A program made the translations under genes and the position numbers. From positions 248,001-312,000 of the forward strand of contig CAJZBQ010000040.1 of assembly GCA_914767885.1 (NCBI GenBank): a stretch of DNA of 64,000 bases, given 5' to 3'. The notes under the pieces are model-generated. The model did not search any database. It saw only the letters and a list, made by a program, of their open reading frames with translations, and had not been told where the DNA came from. How positions within the stretch are numbered: position 1 is the stretch's first letter; each line of letters opens with the position of its first letter. This DNA comes from Blepharisma stoltei. Taxonomy: Eukaryota; Ciliophora; Heterotrichea; Heterotrichida; Blepharismidae. Positions 51,700 to 61,214 of the stretch are shown in pieces.

Positions 51700-51984
51700 T
51701 TATATATATCATGGAATATGCTGTCTATATATCGATCATTATAAATGCGTTAAATATTCAACAAATGGCATAGTAGAGAATTATAATTTGGAGGATAAAA
51801 TGAATTAATTATCTAGAAGCAATAAAAGAACTGATAAAAATATTTTTTAAAGAAATTTAAATTAAGTAAGGAACAATCGGATTAATTTTCTTAGGAAAGA
51901 ATGCTGATTATATTTTTCAAAAAACTAAACAAATTTCTGGAAAGCACAAAAAATGGGGAATTTATTATGTCTAATTTAATTTCA

Positions 51985-54580
51985 TTAATTGCCTTTAGAA
52001 CGCTTTTCTAATGCTTCTAGCATTTTTCGTCTTTTTTCTTCAGCTTCTCTTGGGTTTGGAGGGATAATCTCTGGGATTTCTTCAGGAACTACTGGGGGTT
52101 GAGGAGCAATAATAGGGAGCTCTTGAACTGGAGGGTTTTCGAGTTCTTCTCTTTGCCTTTTCTCAATTGCTTCGATCATTGCCCTTCTCCTTTCTTCTGC
52201 TGACACCTGTTGTACTTCTGGCTGCATTTCATCGATTTCCATGTCGCTTCCTTCTTCGTGTGCATCAAGTTGAGGGTCTCCAAACTGATCTATGTCCATT
52301 TGAGCCACTGCTTTGCTTTCTTCTTGGTTTATTTTCTTGAGCTCTTCTTGCTTATATCTAAAAATTGTCTCCCTTGCTTTGTATTCTGGGAATTCTCTAT
52401 CATGTTCGCTTTTTAATTCTTCTTCGCTTACCCTTTCTAGCAGCAAATCTCTGAGCCCTGTCAAATTCCTTTGATTGCAATAATTTATTAATTCTTGCAT
52501 TTCTTCAATGGAAATATTTTGTTTTGAGTTGATGATTCCACTGTATAGCCATTCTATCAGGATTTTTAAATCATGCTATGCTATTAAGACTTATCGAAAA
52601 GTCTACAGGGACTATCTCCATTTCAAACGCTCCCCTGCCTGCTCATTAGTTTGTGTTCCACGATCGCGAAGGATGCTCCTACAGATGAAGACTCGCAACC
52701 ACTAACAATTAGTTGGGTGAATCTCGTCGCTGAGCAAGGTTTCAACCATTAAAAATTCAAAAGAGTTGAACTCTCAGCTAAAATGGAAATCCGTAGCCCA
52801 AGGCGTAACTCCTGGTTTCACCCTGGGGAGCAGTCCCAACTCGCCAAGAAGAACACTATTGGCTCTCTGGGAGGCCCCTTTCCATTTTCGGACCCATTTC
52901 CCATTGAGGAAAAATCTTGGCATTGGATTAAAGCATGCAGTCGGACAATTCGACATTGCTCTTCACCAAACCAAGAAAAACCCAGCCAAATACACATTCC
53001 GAACGCCATCCCCCTTTCCTCAAACTCCCTGCACACCCCCTGTGGGTTGTCAGCTACAAGTGTTACGAGGTGGATTAGTTTACCACGCCATTTTAATGCA
53101 TATAGGATTTTTAGCTCATTATAGTTTAGCTGACTTCTATACTCACTTGTATAGTCAACTTCAAAGCCTAAAGTATTAAAAGGAATATGGGACTCTATCA
53201 AAGTTTTGTGAGCTCTAATAATTTTATCATCTCGAGACCATATATTCAAATCACTTCAGGATTCTGAAGTAGAAGCGCTCAACAAGTCATACGCTAAATT
53301 TTCAAACCTTACAACAGCTCCACAATGAGTGCTGCCACAACTAATAGATTCTACATGAATTCCAGTCAGCCCTTTAACTGAAGTCCATTCATTTCTATTA
53401 GTAAAATCACCAACACCTAGCTGTCCTTGTTTATTTTCTCCTTTTGCCAAAATATTCCCATTTTGTAATAAAATCAAGCTAAAAGTTCCTCCGCAGCCAA
53501 TATTGATGATCCCTGTAAAGCTTTCTTTAATGATGTTTGGGTTGGCGTTATCTCTATTTGGCTCTGGTATATAAAACAGTTCCCCAAATGATGTTAGCAC
53601 ATAAGTAAATTCTCCTCCACAAGATACAATTCTTGGAGAATTATTGTGGTCATCAAACATAGGGACTCTGGTAGGCAGAGGGTTTCCACTTCCCCATTTC
53701 ATTATTCTTGGAATGGCGTCTGAGACTGCAACTGTATGCCAAGTCCCACAAAAGACTTCTTTGATTTTGTGGTTTTCTGGTAAAATCACGATTGTTGGAG
53801 AAAGACGGTCAGCTAAATCTCGAGTTCCGAGCTGTCCAGCATTGTTTCGGCCCCAAATGCAGACTTCTCCGGTATCTTTGATGCAAGCTGAATGCTGCCC
53901 ACCGGCGGCTATATCAATAACTTTGAGTAGCTGAAGTTCTTCTATGATTTTAGGGTAAAATTCATTTCTTTTTTCTCCGTGGCCAAGCTGTCCTTGCATT
54001 CCATCACCCCAGCTTCATACTTGTCCTAAATTGTCTAAGGCAAGTGTATGTCCACTTCCTGCAGAAACCTTAGAAAACTTGATATGCTTGACAGGATCCA
54101 GCAAGCTTGGAATTGTCTTATTTCCGTACTTTACTTGGTTTTCTTCATTTGTAGGGTACAAATACCTTCCCCAAGTATATATATTCCCATATGAACTGAG
54201 ACCGACAGTATGATGAGCTCCACATGAAATGGATGCCATTTTGATACCGGCTAGAGCTCTTACATTGTGAGGGGAATGTGAAAGCTGGATTTCTCCAAGT
54301 CCTAGCTGACCAGTTCCTCCATTTCCCCAACAAAACACAGTCGATATTTGCTCTTCATTTGTCTCTATATGCACTTCAGGGTATTCTTCAGATTTCTGAT
54401 GCTTCATGATAGGGGGTGGCGGATTTTGCTTTTCAACTGGCTTATTTTCAGTAGGTTTCTCCTGATAATAAATATATTCATTTGCGGTGAATCGGAAATT
54501 TATTCTCTTACAAATATAACTTATGATAATACTCTCTAGGGCTCCAAAAATGGAATATATTTTTCTTCAATTTCAAACAT
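51985..54580 (-). CDS. RCC1-repeat and BTB-domain protein
   Basis: After removal of a retroposon (52561-53105) and a short IES near the start it encodes about 659 residues. RCC1 blades are clear: VFCWGNGGTGQLGLGEIQLS, ISCGAHHTVGLSSYGNIYTW, VSAGSGHTLALDNLGQVWSW (Trp by TGA), VCIWGRNNAGQLG. A BTB domain follows, completed only after retroposon removal: AHKTLIESHIPF, then NELKILIEWLYSGIINSK and MQELINYCNQRNLTGLRDLL. The acidic/Pro-rich tail ends EKRSKGN. RCC1-BTB proteins may be GTPase regulators or cullin-3 adaptors. The start is MFEIEEKYIPFLEP at 54580. Confidence 0.9.
52561..53105 (-). mobile_element. SINE-like retroposon, copy 8
   Basis: 545 bp on the minus strand, starting GCATTAAAATGGCGTGGTAA near 53098. 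The imperfect duplication AGGATTTTTAAATCAT (52559) versus AGGATTTTTAGCTCAT (53104) flanks it. Removal joins CTA AAA ATC to CTG ATA GAA TGG and restores the BTB helix KILIEWLYSG. An oppositely oriented CTAAAATGG at about 52778 suggests an internal second unit. Confidence 0.88.
54468..54538. mobile_element. Short IES near the RCC1-BTB start
   Basis: The start exon MFEIEEKYIPFLEP runs into TAG and is out of frame with the RCC1 part. Joining CCC TA (54537-54538) to one of three TAT codons restores frame by removing 71, 68 or 62 bp (right TA at 54466, 54469 or 54475); coordinates give the 71-bp option. No GT-AG intron of 15-16 nt fits. Confidence 0.6.
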
Positions 54581-54644
54581 AGTATTTTCCTTTAAATTGC
54601 CTATTAATTATATTTCAAGCAATTTTATTGGCAGCCTAAGCTAA

Positions 54645-55043
54645 TTAGCATATTTTCTTATTTCTCTCAATATAGTCTATTGCTTTCTGCACAGCTCCAT
54701 ATCCGCTCCCAACATTAGCTAATGCTCTTGTCGCAATATCATATGGATATCCCATGCTTACCAGAATATCCAGCGGAGTGCTTTCCATCACTGCTGGCTG
54801 TTCTTCTCTTTTCTTTTCTTCTTTTTCCTTCACCAAAAGAACTTTTGCTCCACTTTTAAGCCCTTGCTCTGCCAAATATTTATCTTTAGATATGATTCTG
54901 CCTCTAAACATAAGTTTAAATGAAGACTCTCCGGTTAATTCTGTAATTAACGAATACAATTTTTCTCCTAAGAGAGTAAGATCGCAGTCAAGATTGAAAG
55001 CTTCGATCTGCATCCCAACAGGGCTGATGGTGAGTGTTTGCAT
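54645..55043 (-). CDS. Ubiquitin-like plus UBA domain protein
   Basis: 132 residues. The first ~75 form a ubiquitin-like fold (MQTLTISPVGMQIEAFNLD, FKLMFRGRIISKDKYLAEQG, KSGAKVLLVKE). A charged linker (KEEKKREEQ) leads to a UBA domain (LDILVSMGYPYDIATRALAN, GAVQKAIDYIERN) with the MGY/MGF signature. UBL-UBA proteins shuttle ubiquitinated cargo to proteasomes; this is a minimal version. No IES or intron. Confidence 0.88.
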   Translation of the reverse strand: MQTLTISPVGMQIEAFNLDCDLTLLGEKLYSLITELTGESSFKLMFRGRIISKDKYLAEQGLKSGAKVLLVKEKEEKKREEQPAVMESTPLDILVSMGYPYDIATRALANVGSGYGAVQKAIDYIERNKKIC

Positions 55044-55253
55044 TTAATAATTTTAAATCAGAAATAATAAGGGTTATTGGAGGAGAAGGAATATACTGAT
55101 ATTTCTAGTTAAGATTTAAAATTAATTTGGATACAGCAGCTTATTCTTATTTAATTATTTTTATTCGTTATTTAGTATATAATAAAATTTAGATAACACA
55201 ATATGTCATATATTATAGCTGGCATAATTTTAAAAAAGCTTAGTTTAAATTGG

Positions 55254-56546
55254 TTAAACTTGATATCGGCCTGGCATAATTAAAATATGGCGTCTTCGTT
55301 TAGGTGTGCCTCCGGCCACACACACTCGACTCATATTTTAATTATATCCGGCAAGGTTTTGCCATTCCGGAAATGAGCAACAATGCCATGGTAAGCAATT
55401 CTGCAGTGCAGAGCCTGGCCCATGCTCAACCACCAGGATGGATTTTCCCCCGAGGGAAAAGGTGCCTCAGGTTTGGAAAGGGTAAGCCCAGCAGAGTCTA
55501 CAGGCAATGCCTAGACCATTCGGGCAACTACCTAGCGTGAAACTGGGCGTTACGTCCCAGGACTTGAAGATTTCCTTTTTGCCGAAAGGTGACCAGAAAT
55601 TCCATTTTTTGGAATTTCTAGAGAGCCAACTCTCGTAACCCAAGCAGCAGCCGCAGAAGCCCATAGCCCGCCCACTCAACACTAAGCCACGGCTCACGCG
55701 CGTGGGAAGGAGTAGGTGTATGTCCTGGTGACTGATTTATATGATCAGTTTGGACTATACCGCAAAGCAGGTGAACCCTAATAATGGGTCCTTGGTGACT
55801 GCGTCAACACTACGGCGGACGCCTGTAAATTTAAGTTAAGTTAAGATATCGGCCTGGCAAGCGGCTAGCAGCAATCTGTAAAATCTTATGATGATCAAAT
55901 GCAAGTAAGTTTGGACTTTCCAACATTGGGCCCAAGGCATAAAATCTTGCTTGAGTTGCATCATCTCCAGCAACTATCTGAGCGTTGGCATCTACTTCTA
56001 CCAAATAAAAAACACTTATAACATGTCCTCTTGGATCTCTCTGAGGATCTCCTTGAACGGTCAGAAGATCTAAAATCTTTCCTTCAATTCCACATTCTTC
56101 TTTCAATTCTCTTAAGCAGCCAACTTTGGGATCTTCATTATAATTGATTCGTCCTCCTGGGAAAGCTAATTTCCCTACATAAGGAAAATGACCACGTGTT
56201 ACAAGTAAAACTTCATGAAAACCTCCTGGATTTAACCTTATAACTACTGAATCAGCTGCCAGCTGAGGAATATAGTCCAAGTCTCCTTTTGGCTTGAGCT
56301 ATGTCGATATCTCTGACTAATCAGAGAGCTGGGAAACCAATATTTGTTAGTTAAACCAATCTCTCCATATGACAAATCCACTTGATACAGAGATTTACCA
56401 CCAGGGAGTTAGTTTTCCGACTTCTCAGTTAGCATTGGAAGACATTTGCATAGCTCTAGCCAAAAGGAGAATTGGGCTATATGGTAGCCTCCTTGTTTAG
56501 CTGGATATGGTCTTCCAAACTGATCAATTTCGTTTTCACTTTCCAT
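55254..56546 (-). CDS. Nudix hydrolase
   Basis: Exons 56546-56480, 56270-55860 and 55276-55254 give 167 codons. The start exon MESENEIDQFGRPYPAKQGG joins to YHIPQLAADSVVIRLNPGGF. The Nudix box is intact: GRINYNEDPKVGCLRELKEE followed by CGI (G x5 E x7 RELxEExGI). It probably hydrolyses a nucleoside diphosphate-X substrate; it resembles the bacterial NudF/ADP-ribose or mutT-like group, but the substrate is not assigned. The retroposon at the 3-prime end changes the last residues: restored end RLPGRYQV, germline end RLPGRYLNLT. Confidence 0.88.
55277..55859 (+). mobile_element. SINE-like retroposon, copy 9
   Basis: 583 bp, starting AATTAAAATATGGCGTCTTC near 55279, GC-rich body and tail GTAAATTTAAGTTAAGTTAA. 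An exact 15-bp duplication, GATATCGGCCTGGCA, lies at 55262-55276 and 55845-55859. It is inserted at the 3-prime end of the Nudix gene and related to the second half of copy 2. Confidence 0.92.
56271..56479. mobile_element. TIR IES (209 bp)
   Basis: TA at 56271-56272 and 56480-56481. Inverted ends are about 32 bp: TAGTCCAAGTCTCCTTTTGG then CTTGAGCTATG, and the other, read inward, TAGCCCAATTCTCCTTTTGG then CTAGAGCTATG. Removal joins GGC TAC CAT to ATT CCT CAG and gives GGYHIPQLAADSVV in the Nudix protein. Confidence 0.92.
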
Positions 56547-56590
56547 TGTAATTATTAATAACCAATTTTTAAACAAGATTATGACAATAA

Positions 56591-58276
56591 TTAAAAATTC
56601 CCATTAGAGTGTCGTTTTAATAGCATTGAAATAAGGTCTGGGTGTGCAGGAATATCATTATTAACTACTCTTTCCCTTCTGCTCAGGCTAGTTTCTTTTC
56701 TTTTCTTTTCAATTTTTGCTTCATATGCATACAGTTGATTTTTATATATTTCCTTTTTGCTCCCATTCGCAAACTGAGCCATGAGCAAAGAATTAAATGG
56801 CCTTTCTACATCAAAGAACTGCTTATAATTATGCATGTTTTCTGATGGAAAAATACACTCGAAATTTCCCATCCTGCCAAGCTCTCTTTCTGTTTCTTGC
56901 ATTACTCTAAGTTCTTGGCTCGATAGGTCTGAGTTTGAGTTAGATGTAAATGAGTTTCATGCAGGTCTCAAAGTGCTGCCAGAGCTTACTCTTTTTTCTT
57001 GCATTCTTCTGGATGGGATACCTACAAGATTGAATAAGTCAGTGATTAATTTGGATTTTACCTTGAGGTCTATTGATGTATCAGTGTTCATTGAAGGAGA
57101 CAAGTTTACTTCTAAAAGCCATGGACGCAGCTGGTCGTCAATTAAAATGTCAAAACCTAAAAGCTCAAAACAGTTTGTACTGTAAGGAACAAACATGTTC
57201 ATGCCTGCGTTCATAGTGGTTTCTATTGAAATCAGAGTTTTTGCGGCAATGTCTTTTATACCTTCCCAAATGATATTAAAATTAATATCTTTTCCTGCAA
57301 AAAATTCTTTTAAAGCAGATAGAGTCCATTTATACCCTTTGCCGTCTTGGTCGAGGTCTTGGAAATTTGGGGCATATTTGTTTAAGGAGTAGTTCGTCAG
57401 GTGACCAAACCGGTTTGCAGGGTCATCTAAGTTGTAAGGCTCTGTAGCAAATCTAACGAGCCCTTCTTTATATATATAAAGCCTAAGAGGGTCTATTGAG
57501 GATACTGCGATATAAATTCTTAGGTCAAATTTCAAGCCGTTTATAAGCAAGGGGTTTGAAATATACTCAGAAGCTACCATTGGGGTCGCAGGAGGAATGT
57601 CAGAAATTTTATTAGTTAGAAAAATCCCACGCCCTTGGGAACTGCCAGCTGGTTTTACTATCCAAATCTTGCCTCTATCTTTATCCATTTCATTTGAAAG
57701 CTCTTGAGAGTCTTGAGGCAAAACATAGGTGTTTGGGACAAATGAATAAGCTTTTTTGCCATGAATTGATTGCATTCGTGATATATTTTTAAAAAGACAG
57801 TCTTTCTTGGTTATTTCAATTGTCCTTGGAAAATGGTTAACTTTTTGTCAGCGGCTCAAATTTTGATAAATATTGCTTCTCAAGCTACCATTGCTTCATC
57901 CCAGTATCCATTCCTTTTTTGACTCCCTCATCCCATTATCCTCACAAATTCACCGAATAATTTTTACTTCATTTCCTAAGAATTTGAAATTGTAACCCAT
58001 ATTTGGCGGAGCAGGAGGTCTTTCTGCTACATAAATGGGGCGGAAAATGAGATACTTTCCTTTCATTTCTAAATGAACAGCTGGGAGCATATCAGATTTG
58101 GCGTCCTCTGCAGAGGTGTTTTCTTTAATCATCATGTCATCTTTTTGTAGCCGAATTTGGCAGCGAGAACTTTTTTCTTGTAAGATAGATTTAATAGAAG
58201 AATTTCTGGTACCTCGAAGCATTGGAAGTCTTGTGGAGAGGTTTTCAGAAACATTTCGTGGGGGTTTTGAATCCAT
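56591..58276 (-). CDS. Tubulin-tyrosine ligase-like (TTLL) protein
   Basis: 561 residues as one frame with TGA as Trp (for example IIRWICEDNG and LSRWQKVNHFPRT). TTL-domain motifs: QKVNHFPRTIEITKKDCL, WIVKPAGSSQGRGIFLTNK (ATP loop), DLRIYIAVSSIDPLRLYIYK, NRFGHLTNYSLNKYAPNF and PWLLEVNLSPSM (metal/ATP-binding). The family adds glutamate, glycine or tyrosine to tubulin; the domain pattern is closest to polyglutamylases. It likely acts on cilia and cortical microtubules, abundant in ciliates. No IES in 1.7 kb. Confidence 0.93.
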
Positions 58277-58478
58277 TTTGAAGTTGAATTATACTTACTG
58301 CAATTAGTAAATAATTATAAAAGAAATTTGAGGCAGATTAACCCAAAAATTATTATAACCATACTTAAAATTTTGAAAAGCTCTATCCTCTGATTTTTTC
58401 CCTATGCTTCGTCATCTTTTTCCTCATTATATAATCCTTCATGTAATGATATTTGGGAAATTCTTAATATTCATTAGT

Positions 58479-59000
58479 TTAATTCCTAACTAAGATATAA
58501 ACTCCTGTCTTTCCCCATGTCATTTTCACTCTCAAGTTATATTTCACTTCAAAAATATCATTTTGCGGGAAAGTCTTCAGCGTAATAAACCGTGCGCCTT
58601 TTTTCAATGAATGAGCTTTTTCTAGCATCCCATCAATCAGTTCTTGAGGAAAGCATATGCTTGAGGTAAAGATAATATCAGCGTCTGACCAGTCTACTTC
58701 TAGCATATTCCCTTGGATTACTTCTAATGGGGCTATTGACAGATCTGTTTTAATGTTATCACAGGTAGCCTTGCAAGACTCGTAAAGGCCAGGCAATAGT
58801 TCGACTCCACAGCACTTTTTAAGCTCAGGGAAAGCCAGAGCAGCAGCTATCATGCATTTTCCAGCCCCACACCCAAGGTCCCAAAAGACTTCTCCAGGCT
58901 GAGGATCACATAACTTAAAAACAGGCGCCATATGAACAAAGTCAATTTCTCCATAAGTGAACTCGCTTTTGCTGCCAACGTTCAGTCTTTTTCTTTCCAT
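58479..59000 (-). CDS. DOT1-like SAM-dependent methyltransferase
   Basis: 173 residues from the only ATG (59000). Motifs: EFTYGEIDFVHMA, EVFWDLGCGAGKCMIAAALA (SAM-binding motif I), CGVELLPGLYESCK and EVDWSDADIIFTSSICFP, as in the DOT1/histone H3K79-type fold of small eukaryotic relatives. The open frame continues upstream without ATG for 33 more codons (ISDELSERFKLFNSIFENVE), which looks coding and matches the family, so the true N-terminus may start elsewhere after an unrecognised insert. Substrate not known. Confidence 0.8.
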   Translation of the reverse strand: MERKRLNVGSKSEFTYGEIDFVHMAPVFKLCDPQPGEVFWDLGCGAGKCMIAAALAFPELKKCCGVELLPGLYESCKATCDNIKTDLSIAPLEVIQGNMLEVDWSDADIIFTSSICFPQELIDGMLEKAHSLKKGARFITLKTFPQNDIFEVKYNLRVKMTWGKTGVYILVRN

Positions 59001-59105
59001 TTGAGAAATGGAGCTACCCTCTACGTTTTCAAAAATTGAGTTGAAGAGTTTGAATCTTTCTGATAGTTCGTCTGAAATTAGACTATTCCTATTTATAGTA
59101 AATTA

Positions 59106-60487
59106 TTAAAAAAGGTAATGCTTTAATAATGCTATGGATAATATTGAAAGAATAATAAAAACGAGGATACTTTCTAGAACTTCTCTTCTTTCTATTGTAA
59201 AATCAATAGGCTCTTGTGTAAGATTTTTAATTCCCACAAAGCACATTTGGTTCGAGTATTTCCATTCGTCAGTGTCAATACAAAACCTAAGTTCTTCTCC
59301 TATCTCTTCTTCTGTCTCACTTTTCGGAAGCGTAGCCAGCCTGTCCAGTTCTCTAGAAGTGGGTTTTCTGCTAAAATTTCTTTTTAAATACACATCATAG
59401 GGGTCAGGGTCTATATAAGTTTCTGATGAGAGCATATAATCATCGTCGATTAGTCCTAAACTTTCATAAAAACCTAAGCTTCACTGGTGCTCTTCTATTG
59501 AAGGATAATATAACTCTTTAGAAACAAACATAGCAAGCTTTCCTTTCCCAGGGCGCAATCTTATTTCTATCCGGGATTCTCCTGGATTTTCGATCCTGAA
59601 TTTAAAATATTTGCAATCAGTAATGAGCCCACTGTATGTCTCTTCTAGCTCTGCAGACTGTGGGGTCTCTGAAAGAGAATAAGTGACCTGAAACGTATTT
59701 AACCCTGGCTTGTAAGATAGAATTCCTACATAATAGGTTCCTTCTCGATATTCTGGATCATCTGGGTGGATTTGAAGTTTGTCAGGGCCAATATTCGTAG
59801 ACTTCCAATTATAGGTGCCTGATTATAAAATACTTTGACTCACGACAGGGTTGCCATAGGAGACATATATGTCGGGGTCACTTTCTTCATTGCAAGGCTC
59901 AGCACTAGCTTCCCTTCCGTGAATGAGCAAAAAGCTTTTGCTTGGATAGGATTAATATTTTTTTTAAATTTATATATATTGCCAGGGGTAGCCGCTAAAT
60001 TCGCTTCTGCCACAAGTCAGCTTCTCCGGAATAAAAGAATGCTACCTGCCCAAGAAGGCTTAACGCTAAACTATCTAATATGTAGTAAATTTTTAGAATT
60101 TAAAAAAATAGTAAAAATTAATTTATTTATAAAATTTATGGACGTTTTCAAAATTTAACAGAATTAGATAGAGATTTCGTCATAATAATTACAATTTATA
60201 TATTAAACATTTTAAAAATAATTATATTAAAATTTTTGCTCTTTCACTTTTTTCCCCAAAAATCGGGATTTCTCCAATGGTTTTTTTCTTGCCTACAGAG
60301 GGAGAATAAGTAAAAAATACAGGATTGTTAGCATTTTGGAAGTATCTGTGATTTCAATTTTATAGTAGGTAAAAGTGCTTCCTAAAGATCTGCCGATGGT
60401 TGGGACGTTTTCTTCAAGTGGCGAAATTTCAGGAGTGTCTATAGCGAGGTCTTCTATACCTTGGACTTCTTCCGGCTCTTCAGACAT
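59106..60487 (-). CDS. PPC-like domain protein with C-terminal anchor
   Basis: Exons 60487-60309, 59907-59834 and 59818-59106 give 322 codons. Two beta-sandwich modules resemble bacterial pre-peptidase C-terminal (PPC) domains: FTYYKIEITDTSKMLTI...SDPDIYVSYGNPVV and YFKFRIENPGESRIEIRLRP, each with YVGILSYKPGL-like strands. A C-terminal helix (LVFIILSILSIALLKHYLF) would anchor it. The N-terminus is acidic without a signal peptide. One IES and one 15-nt intron are removed; frame is conserved. Function unknown. Confidence 0.8.
59819..59833 (-). other. 15-nt intron
   Basis: GTATTTTATAATCAG on the minus strand. Removal deletes an in-frame TAA and gives VVSQSTYNWKST. Confidence 0.92.
59908..60308. 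mobile_element. IES (401 bp)
   Basis: TA at 59906-59907 and 60307-60308. The left end GCTTCCCTTCCGTGAATGAG continues CAAAAAGC. The right, read inward, is TTCTCCCTCTGTAGGCAAGA. The CCGTGAATGAGCAAAA motif matches the ends at 809-1200 and 61360-61915. Removal joins ACA ATC CTG TAT TTT TTA CTT to AGT GCT GAG in the PPC-like gene. Confidence 0.82.
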
Positions 60488-61214
60488 TTAATAATAAGCT
60501 ATTATTATAAGGGATTATTTATAGATTTTATTATCAATTACTTATAGCAAACATTATTTTTCAAATATGATTTATTTTCAATTTTAACCAATAATATTAT
60601 TGGCACAAAACTTTTTTTAAAAGAAGCCAAAATCCTATTTAAAATTTTAGATTTTCCTTAAGCATAGAAAATGTCGATTACCAATTTCTAAGCATCATAT
60701 CTGATCAATAGGGTTTTATTAATTTACTGAGAGATATATAAATTGCATAGTTGCATTGCTAATTAACATATTTAAAGTCAAACCGCCAGAGGACTAAAAA
60801 TAACCTTTTGGGCTCAATTAGTATGGTATCGGGTTCCGACGCCAAAAATGGTCTATACCTAAGTAAATGCCACCATCAGTCGAATCAATTGCTGCTTGCC
60901 TCGCCCTTACTTGACTCTCTCCTTTACGTATTCCGCATAAGGGTTATCTTCCTTGGGTGTGCTGAGTGGAAAACCTTCAGCATTTGATCAAATCTCCTAG
61001 ACCTATGAGACTAGAAGATATATCGCTATTGCTGTGCAGAAGTTCTCAAAGTAAAATCAAACTCCATAAATAAAAATTCCACTAGGAAAGAAAATTAGCA
61101 AAACTGATTTCTCTCTGATAGATGCCATTTTATTTATTGCCGAGATATATACAAAATATTGTCTAAATGACTATATGTTAATTATTATCTGCAATGCAAT
61201 TATAATTAAGTCCT
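60488..61214. other. Intergenic region
   Basis: No gene seen; it is largely filled by retroposon copy 10. The part before 60731 is AT-rich and presumably carries the promoter of the PPC-like gene. Confidence 0.4.
60741..61151 (-). mobile_element. SINE-like retroposon, copy 10 (intergenic)
   Basis: 411 bp on the minus strand, beginning AATAAAATGGCATCTATCAG near 61130. Its first 200 bp align with copy 1 (AGAGAAATCAGTTTTGCTAA, CTTTGAGAACTTCTGCACAG, CCTTATGCGGAATACG). The duplication GAGATATATA lies at 60731-60740 and 61142-61151. It sits between the PPC-like and second CXC genes. Confidence 0.88.
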
